Source: an uncultured Bacilli bacterium
Lineage (GTDB): Bacteria; Bacillota_I; Bacilli_A; RF39; UBA660
Assembly (NCBI GenBank): GCA_944329365.1
Contig: CALVIC010000013.1
Span: forward strand, 1-38,118
Reading direction: 5' to 3'
Length of the DNA: 38,118 bases
Shown here: positions 32,929 through 38,118 of the stretch, in pieces
Layout: each line of letters begins with the position of its first letter
How positions within the stretch are numbered: the first letter of the stretch is position 1
Notes under the pieces: model-generated
Seen by the model: only the letters and a program-made list of their open reading frames with translations
What the model was told of the DNA's origin: nothing
The model's database searches: none
Made by a program: the position numbers and the translations under genes

Positions 32929-34287
32929 TTATGGTAAAATAAGCTCTTGACCTATCGTTAAACTATTTGAACTTAAATTATTTAAACTCTTAAGCTCACT
33001 TACACTAGTTCCATATCTGTTTGCAATACTCCATAAACTATCGCCCGATTTTACAATATAAACATTATTTGAACTAGGGACATTTAAAACCTGACCAATC
33101 TGTAAAACGTCACTGCTTAAATTGTTCAAACTTTTAAGTTCCGCCACACTTATTCCATACCTATTTGCGACATTCCACAAACTGTCACCCGATTTAACTG
33201 TATAAGTATTCCCCATACTTACACTATTACTAGGTACATTCAAAACTTGACCGATTTGTAAAACATCGCTACTTAAATTGTTTAAACTCTTTAAATTACT
33301 AACCGTTGTATTATATTTATTCGCAATACTCCATAGACTATCGCCTGATTTTACTGTATAAGTATTCCCCGCACTTACACTATTACTAGGAATATTCAAA
33401 ATCTGACCGATTTGTAAAACGTCGCTACTTAAATTGTTTAAACTCTTGAGTTCACTAACTGTCGTATTGTATTTATTCGCAATACTCCATAGACTATCGC
33501 CTGATTTTACTGTATAAGTATTTCCACTATCCTCATCACTTGTACTGCTAGGTAAAACTAAAATTTGACCAACCTGTAAAATATTACTACTTAAATTATT
33601 CAAACTCTTAAGTTCATTAACCGTTGTATTGTATTTATTTGCAATACTCCATAAACTATCACCCGACTTAACAGTATAATAATTTCCACCTTGACCACTT
33701 GGAATAGTCTGTCCATTTGCCGTTGCGATAACTGCATCGACTACCGCATCGACATATTCCTTATAATTAGCTTGAATCCTTGCCAAATCTTCAGGATTAT
33801 CGATAAAACCATACTCGACAATTACCGGCTGAGTTTGACTACCAGTATTTCGATGAATAAAATAATAATCCTTCGAAGTATCACTAGGATATCTTCTTTG
33901 ATAAACCTTTCTCATCGTCTGACCCGCATTACCTAAAGCTGTCAAAATATTACTAGCCAGCGTATCATCGTTTCTTAAAGCATAAATAACCTCAGCTCCT
34001 TCAGCTCCTTGAATTCCTGAACCAGCTGCATTAATATGATTAGATATAATTACCACATTCGGATTATCACCATAAGCAGCTAAAATTCTTTGAACTCTCT
34101 CTGTCGGTGAAACCGTTTCATCAGAATCTCTAACTATCGTAACAGGAACACCTCTTTTTTGAAATTCTTCATACATGTATTGGGCAATTTGTAAAGTTAA
34201 ATCTTTTTCCCTAACCCCACTACTACTAACAGCTCCGCTATCAGTTCCTCCGTGTCCAGCATCTACAACCACCTGTAAATTATTCAT
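32929..34287 (-). CDS. N-acetylmuramoyl-L-alanine amidase with five LysM repeats
   Basis: A 452-residue cell-wall hydrolase. Residues 1-195 are an Amidase_3 zinc domain: VVDAGHGGTDSGA (His12), REKDLTLQIA (Glu ligand), ISNHINA (His), and the catalytic Glu in VEYGFIDNPEDLARI. From about 202 five LysM glycan-binding repeats follow, each about 45-58 residues and very alike (YTVKSGDSLWSIANKYNTTV). There is no signal peptide or membrane helix, as in CwlC-type amidases that lyse the sporulating mother cell from inside. A sigma-K-like promoter lies upstream, supporting that role. Confidence 0.92.
   Translation of the reverse strand: MNNLQVVVDAGHGGTDSGAVSSSGVREKDLTLQIAQYMYEEFQKRGVPVTIVRDSDETVSPTERVQRILAAYGDNPNVVIISNHINAAGSGIQGAEGAEVIYALRNDDTLASNILTALGNAGQTMRKVYQRRYPSDTSKDYYFIHRNTGSQTQPVIVEYGFIDNPEDLARIQANYKEYVDAVVDAVIATANGQTIPSGQGGNYYTVKSGDSLWSIANKYNTTVNELKSLNNLSSNILQVGQILVLPSSTSDEDSGNTYTVKSGDSLWSIANKYNTTVSELKSLNNLSSDVLQIGQILNIPSNSVSAGNTYTVKSGDSLWSIANKYNTTVSNLKSLNNLSSDVLQIGQVLNVPSNSVSMGNTYTVKSGDSLWNVANRYGISVAELKSLNNLSSDVLQIGQVLNVPSSNNVYIVKSGDSLWSIANRYGTSVSELKSLNNLSSNSLTIGQELILP
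32940..33690. repeat. Five LysM-coding tandem repeats
   Basis: Units of about 135-175 bases, each with the phrase read on the plus strand as CTATCGCCTGATTTTAC or a near variant, and AATTGTTTAAACT. The middle two are almost identical in DNA, so copy number can change by slippage or recombination. Confidence 0.85.
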
Positions 34288-34303
34288 AACCTCACCCCTA
34301 CAT

Positions 34304-34330
34304 TAAAATATGTAAAAATAGACATATGGT
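34304..34330 (-). promoter_or_regulatory. Sigma-K-like promoter of the LysM amidase gene
   Basis: AC (34329-34330), 16 bp, CATATTTTA (34304-34312): an exact fit to the mother-cell sigma-K pattern AC-N16/17-CATAnnnTA, about 17 bases before the start codon. In an AT-rich genome chance matches occur, but the downstream gene is the right kind. Confidence 0.45.
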
Positions 34331-34333
34331 TAC

Positions 34334-34357
34334 AAAAAAAGATGCATAAACATCTTT
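34334..34357 (-). terminator. Terminator upstream of the amidase gene
   Basis: AAAGATG-TTTATG-CATCTTT followed by a T run, reading leftward. It shields the amidase gene from upstream transcription. Confidence 0.8.
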
Positions 34358-34378
34358 AAAAAAATAAAAATAACAAAT

Positions 34379-34437
34379 GCTTTGCAAAAATTATAGTGTT
34401 TCTTTGCAAAATTATAGTATTTCTTTGCAAAAAGTAC
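34379..34437. repeat. Three short tandem repeats
   Basis: Three copies of CTTTGCAAAA spaced 21-22 bases apart, the first two followed by ATTATAGT(G/A)TTT. Too few and too short for CRISPR. On the minus strand each unit reads ACTATAAT-N3-TGCAAAG, so they could be stacked -10 boxes or binding sites. Confidence 0.6.
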
Positions 34438-34457
34438 TAATTTTTATTAACGGTCGT

Positions 34458-34535
34458 GAGTGTAAAATAAAGTGTGTCCACTACTTCAGTAGAAAATTTT
34501 CTACTTCTATAACTTACACACTTTATTTTACACTC
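34458..34535. mobile_element. 78-bp palindromic mobile remnant (MITE-like)
   Basis: Perfect 20-bp inverted repeats, GAGTGTAAAATAAAGTGTGT and its complement, flank a 38-bp core. The ends resemble those of IS256-type elements, and no transposase is present. The right repeat joins the truncated aldo/keto reductase and supplies its stop codon. No obvious target-site duplication is visible (ACGGTCGT against CCAATTTT), so this is either a fused pair of ends left by a deletion or an old MITE. Confidence 0.6.
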
Positions 34536-34846
34536 CCAATTTTTTTAAAGCCATATCTATTGCCTCTTCAGGATTATCATATTGAGTTGAATATATCTTT
34601 GTAATAACAAATATATCTTCTCTTGGAATTTTTGAATCTCTAATTGCTCTTCCAACTTCTTCTTCATTATTATACATATAAGCTATATCAAATAACCTTA
34701 CTCCTGCCTCTAAAGCACTTTTTACCGAATTATAACACTCATCACCAGTTAAACTATAAGTTCCAAGTCCATTCTTTAAAAAACAAAAATAATCCCATAA
34801 TTAAAATAACAAATAAAATTATTCCAGAAATAACCCACTTTTTCAA
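34528..34846 (-). pseudogene. Aldo/keto reductase fragment
   Basis: The frame starts TTG 34846 with an N-terminal membrane helix (MKKWVISGIILFVILIMG), then shifts frame near 34780. It continues as an aldo/keto reductase: GLGTYSLTGDECYNSVKSAL, GVRLFDIAYMYNNEEEVGRA, then IPREDIFVITKIYSTQYDNP, ending MALKKLGV at the mobile remnant. The NADPH-binding two thirds are gone, and the catalytic Tyr (AYMYNNE) is still legible. So the gene is broken twice, by frameshift and by truncation. A MerR-type promoter remains upstream. Confidence 0.8.
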
Positions 34847-34870
34847 ACCACTCACTCTCCTTATGCTTTA

Positions 34871-34901
34871 ATTATACATATTAGAGTAAAGTCCAAGTCA
34901 A
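34871..34901 (-). promoter_or_regulatory. MerR-type promoter of the aldo/keto reductase
   Basis: TTGACT (34896-34901) and TATAAT (34871-34876) with 19 bp between, and an imperfect dyad TTGGACT/ACTCTAA in the spacer. Bacillota aldo/keto reductases are often under MerR-family (AdhR-like) control with such promoters. Confidence 0.7.
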
Positions 34902-35000
34902 CTATTTTTTATTCTCGTTGTCACATTCTTTTCCCAGTTTTAAAGCACAGAATAGAAAAATAATAAACAAAGCAATTAAAATCAAAAGTAAATATATCAA
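34902..35000 (-). CDS. 32-residue membrane peptide
   Basis: TTG 35000 to TAG 34902 encodes MIYLLLILIALFIIFLFCAL then KLGKECDNENKK: one helix and a charged tail. AAAGGGGT lies eight bases before the start. It sits between the KAP NTPase terminator and the aldo/keto reductase promoter, whose -35 box touches its stop. It has no clear promoter of its own. It could be an accessory of the KAP gene, a toxin-like peptide, or chance. Confidence 0.4.
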   Translation of the reverse strand: MIYLLLILIALFIIFLFCALKLGKECDNENKK

Positions 35001-35054
35001 TCTATCTACCCCTTTATTATTATGTATTCAATTATAACCTAATAATCATAAATA

Positions 35055-35084
35055 TGCAAAAAAACTATACACGAAATATAGTTT
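35055..35084 (-). terminator. Terminator of the KAP NTPase gene
   Basis: AAACTATA, seven-base loop, TATAGTTT, then T run. Confidence 0.8.
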
Positions 35085-35089
35085 CAGTT

Positions 35090-37882
35090 TTAAATTATCT
35101 TTTTATTAATTTGACTTTTTATTTTTAATTTTTTCATTTTGTTAATATATTTTGATAATTTTATTTTTACTTTTTTAGATAACCCAAATTTTTCTGCATA
35201 TAGTCTAAGATATTTTATAAATTTAATATCAATTTCATTTCTAATACAATAATCACAGAAATTTTCAAACTGATTTTGAACAGTTAAAATTTTCAAAATA
35301 TTTTCGAAAACAGAAAAATCATAAACATTAGGAATCAAGTTTGTAATCTTCCAAAAATTTTCATTTGTAAAATTCAGTTTATTAAAATCAAATCTTTTCA
35401 AGATAAATAATGTATATTCTCTAGTAAAAGAATAATGAGAAGCCCAAGAATATATATCCACATAACTTTTTAACAATTCTGCAACATATTTTTCATTATT
35501 AAGTAATTTTTTATCCAAACACAATTTATGACTTCCTATAAATTTTGAATATATATACAAATCATAATACCCATTTTTTACAAAAACATTTTCATAAAAA
35601 TCATTAAAATGAAAAAACTCAGGAATTGATTGCAATTTGTTTAATATATTTACGGATAACCAAAATTGATTATTATTAATAAATCTTATCATTTCATTTT
35701 GATTATCATCTAATTTTTTTATTATATGTTTATCAAGTCGTTCGTCATATCCATAATTACTTAATATTACAATTAAATCATCATAAGAAATGTAAGAACC
35801 AAACTGATTTATTTTATCATAAATTTTATCTATATCATCATACTTTGTATTTACATCACTAATAATATTTACAAGCACATCAAAACTTATCCCATCAGTA
35901 AATAAAATTTGTCTCTTTATTTTATTTTTAATATCAAATGGCAACGTATCGATTTTATTAATAAATGCAACATCTATATATTTTTTTAAATAACTACAAT
36001 TAATTACATCATTATACAATAAATAAAATCCAATATTCATATTATTAATTAATATATCTTCAAATAACAGCTTATATATATCATCATTCATTTTTAACAA
36101 AGAAAAATAATCATTTAAATCAAAATTAATAATTCTGCTTTCCATATTTTTTAAAAATTGAATAAAATTTTTTTTCAAAATATTATAATTTTCAGAAGTT
36201 ATGGATGACAAATATAATTCTCTCGAATTTTTCAAATCAAAAATAAAAACATCTTTGTTTGATTTTGTCAAAGCAATATTATCACACAAACAGTAGCCAT
36301 AATCATTCTGATATGCATTAGTTATATCAACATTATCAAAAAAATTTGAAGATTTTACTAAATATTCGCAAAATTTTTTGCTTGCGGTAAACATTAATTT
36401 TGTATCATTATCTAAAAAAATAAAAATTTCATGAAAAATTTTATCATATCGAACTTTTTCCTCTTCTAAATAATTAATAATCTTATTATCCTCAGCCTCA
36501 CTGGTATTCTTATATCCTTTTTCAGAAATAGAATAAACTTCATTTTCATAATAATTAAACATATCGTCTCTATCTATAAAATTATATAAATATATATAAT
36601 AATCTTTATCAAATATTTTTTTCTTATTACATTCTTCTAATAGATTTTTAATATCACCTACAGAATCATCTAATGGTTCATTATTAATCACATTAGCTAT
36701 AGCCTCATCAAGAACGCTAGTTTCAAATTTATCGAGGAAAATAGAAATGATTATCAATTCGTCATAATTAATATCATCAATGCCTTTATTCTTAATATAA
36801 TTATATTTAGAAATTAATTTATTAAAAAAATGTTTTATGGCTCTAATAGAAATAAATCTTCTACAAATCAAATTAATTAAATATTCTTTATTTTTTATTT
36901 TATCATTATTAAAAATTTCATTTAATACAATATGCTTATTTATCATATTCTTTGTTAAATGTCTTATTATATGTTTTTGATTATTTGAAACCGGTAATAT
37001 ATAATCAAATATTTTTTCGCAAGACAATTCATTCTCAAGCAACTTTTCTCTTATTTTATGAGTATTTATCATAAATATGAAAATAAGATTTACATCTTTA
37101 ATTTTTAAAGGACAATATTCATTAAAAAGCAAAGAAATAATTTTAATTTGTAATTCCTCATCGATTCGATCTAAATCATCTATTACAATAAACAAATTAG
37201 GTGTTTTTAAATTAGTGTTAATAATTTTTAAAAAGTTATTTCGACATTTATCAACATCTAATATTGGACTCAGTTCTTGCTTATCTGGCTTATAAATACC
37301 ATAACCATATACAATAACAAGTATAAATATAATAATCAAAACAATAGGAATTATTATATTACTATATTGAAACATAAATTTAAATTCATCAATATCTTTA
37401 AGAAACGTTTTATATGTTAAATACACAATCACATAAGCTAATAATACTAATAACGTTTTATCAACTACTTTTCCCCACCTCTTATTTTTACTAGGATTAG
37501 TAACTGAATAACTAATATAACTGTGATAAAAAAGTCGTTCAATTTCAAAAGGATTACCAGAAAGATCATTTGCTACTTGATTAACAAAGTATCTATGATA
37601 ATTATTAATTTTATTTTCAATATTATTTTTAGAGCTTTCAAATTCCTCATTAATGTTTAAAAAATTAATATTAACAAAAGTTGACTCCTTATTATTTGAT
37701 TTTTCCTGTTCTTCTAACATATTAACCAAACTTGATTTACCACTTCCATACTCGCCATCAATTGCAATAAATTTTGCCCCATCATCAATTGCTTTTTTTA
37801 AATCATTTACATAACTTGTAATATTAAACAAATCATCTTTTTTATTATCAATTGGTTTTTCTAAAAAAGTTTTATTATTCAT
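35090..37882 (-). CDS. KAP-family P-loop NTPase
   Basis: A 930-residue KAP NTPase. Walker A is DGEYGSGKSS at 42-51. Two membrane helices are inserted at about 140-160 and 172-196, the hallmark of the family. Walker B is LFIVIDDLDRIDEE at about 232-245, followed by the sensor region LIFIFMINTHKI. The long C-terminal part is helical and unrecognised. KAP proteins anchor to the inner membrane face; several occur in phage-defence islands, but the role of most is unknown. The start is ATG 37882 with GGAGG seven bases ahead. The gene is far richer in A+T and in Asn, Ile and Lys than the core genes, suggesting acquisition. Confidence 0.88.
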   Translation of the reverse strand: MNNKTFLEKPIDNKKDDLFNITSYVNDLKKAIDDGAKFIAIDGEYGSGKSSLVNMLEEQEKSNNKESTFVNINFLNINEEFESSKNNIENKINNYHRYFVNQVANDLSGNPFEIERLFYHSYISYSVTNPSKNKRWGKVVDKTLLVLLAYVIVYLTYKTFLKDIDEFKFMFQYSNIIIPIVLIIIFILVIVYGYGIYKPDKQELSPILDVDKCRNNFLKIINTNLKTPNLFIVIDDLDRIDEELQIKIISLLFNEYCPLKIKDVNLIFIFMINTHKIREKLLENELSCEKIFDYILPVSNNQKHIIRHLTKNMINKHIVLNEIFNNDKIKNKEYLINLICRRFISIRAIKHFFNKLISKYNYIKNKGIDDINYDELIIISIFLDKFETSVLDEAIANVINNEPLDDSVGDIKNLLEECNKKKIFDKDYYIYLYNFIDRDDMFNYYENEVYSISEKGYKNTSEAEDNKIINYLEEEKVRYDKIFHEIFIFLDNDTKLMFTASKKFCEYLVKSSNFFDNVDITNAYQNDYGYCLCDNIALTKSNKDVFIFDLKNSRELYLSSITSENYNILKKNFIQFLKNMESRIINFDLNDYFSLLKMNDDIYKLLFEDILINNMNIGFYLLYNDVINCSYLKKYIDVAFINKIDTLPFDIKNKIKRQILFTDGISFDVLVNIISDVNTKYDDIDKIYDKINQFGSYISYDDLIVILSNYGYDERLDKHIIKKLDDNQNEMIRFINNNQFWLSVNILNKLQSIPEFFHFNDFYENVFVKNGYYDLYIYSKFIGSHKLCLDKKLLNNEKYVAELLKSYVDIYSWASHYSFTREYTLFILKRFDFNKLNFTNENFWKITNLIPNVYDFSVFENILKILTVQNQFENFCDYCIRNEIDIKFIKYLRLYAEKFGLSKKVKIKLSKYINKMKKLKIKSQINKKII

Positions 37883-37981
37883 TAAAATACCTCCAAAATT
37901 TAACAATTATTATATCATTTATTTCATAAAATTTGATATAAATATTAAAAAATAATCTCTTTTATAGAAATTAAATTTTTC

Positions 37982-38118
37982 GGTTCAATGTCGGGTAGTG
38001 TTGGTCAAACCAAAAACTAGTGATAATTGGACAAGCAATACAATAGAGGGTCAGTAACGACCTTCTTTTATTGTGCTTTAATAGGATTAAGTAAACCCTT
38101 TATAAGCAAAACTCTAGC
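37982..38118 (+). mobile_element. Probable insertion sequence end, running off the right edge
   Basis: Begins GGTTC at 37982, nine bases, TAGTGTTGGT, and runs off the window, matching the design at the left edge in the opposite direction. Inside is a strong hairpin at about 38040-38080 (ACAATA-GAGGGTC, loop, GACCTTC, then TATTGT after a short bulge). An AT-rich stretch lies just outside. No transposase frame is complete in the window. Confidence 0.45.

Noticed and set aside
34379..34437. CRISPR array
   Set aside because: Only three units of about 21 bases without unique spacers of proper length, and no cas genes.
38040..38085. Structured RNA (riboswitch or T-box) upstream of the KAP gene
   Set aside because: The hairpin lies inside the IS-like end and on the far side of the gene start; no known riboswitch core could be recognised.

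Overview
The window is AT-rich DNA with Bacillota (Bacilli-type) gene content. Several features point to an endospore-former or a recent descendant of one: spoIVFA-spoIVFB directly upstream of rplU-prp-rpmA, an L27 with the N-terminal extension removed by Prp, a SpoIIB-position SPOR protein next to radC, a PdaA-like deacetylase, and a leaderless CwlC-like amidase. Ribosome-binding sites are strong (AGGAGG or AGGTGAT). The AGGTGAT type repeatedly creates a false in-frame GTG start three codons before the real ATG, and I corrected starts for this. TGA acts as a normal stop. The two window edges carry outward-facing sequences of the same design (GGTTC-N9-TAGTGTTGGT), probably the ends of two related insertion sequences, so the window may be a contig that broke in repeats.

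Layout. 1-12 kb is a core cell-division, envelope and ribosome block, mostly on the minus strand: murG-ftsQ, ftsA-ftsZ, a SPOR gene-radC, mreC-mreD, spoIVFA-spoIVFB, and rplU-prp-rpmA behind its own promoter and leader. murF sits inside on the plus strand. mreB, maf, minC and minD, which lie in this order in Bacillus subtilis, are absent. 10.8-13.3 kb holds a MerR regulator with a 19-bp-spacer promoter driving an orphan VirD4/TraG-like ATPase with an altered Walker B, plus a DUF4116 protein. 13.3-18.6 kb has an ABC exporter (FtsX/MacB type), a ZIP metal transporter and a Zn/Cd P1B-ATPase whose ArsR-type repressor gene is a wreck. 19.2-31.8 kb has gpmA, a DUF2797 protein, a membrane thioredoxin/rhodanese pair, Sir2, GNAT, a NatAB-type ABC exporter, Ogt, CorA, a HAD phosphatase, a phosphohexomutase, three tRNAs, and a kinase-like gene broken by one in-frame TGA at a Trp-like position. 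31.8-34.3 kb has two peptidoglycan enzymes. 34.3-38.1 kb is a younger accessory patch: a truncated aldo/keto reductase ending in a 78-bp palindromic mobile remnant, a 32-residue membrane peptide, and a very AT-rich KAP-family P-loop NTPase next to the right-hand IS end.

The least ordinary content is a set of tiny hydrophobic-peptide genes in gaps that look empty. Two tandem paralogues (both starting MCKKDFLI) lie at 21.3-21.7 kb and one unrelated peptide at 26.9 kb. Two of these have a convergent plus-strand promoter, hairpins, and complementary 5' and 3' mRNA ends, the architecture of type I toxin-antitoxin modules. All functional statements rest on reading motifs by eye; no database search or folding was run.
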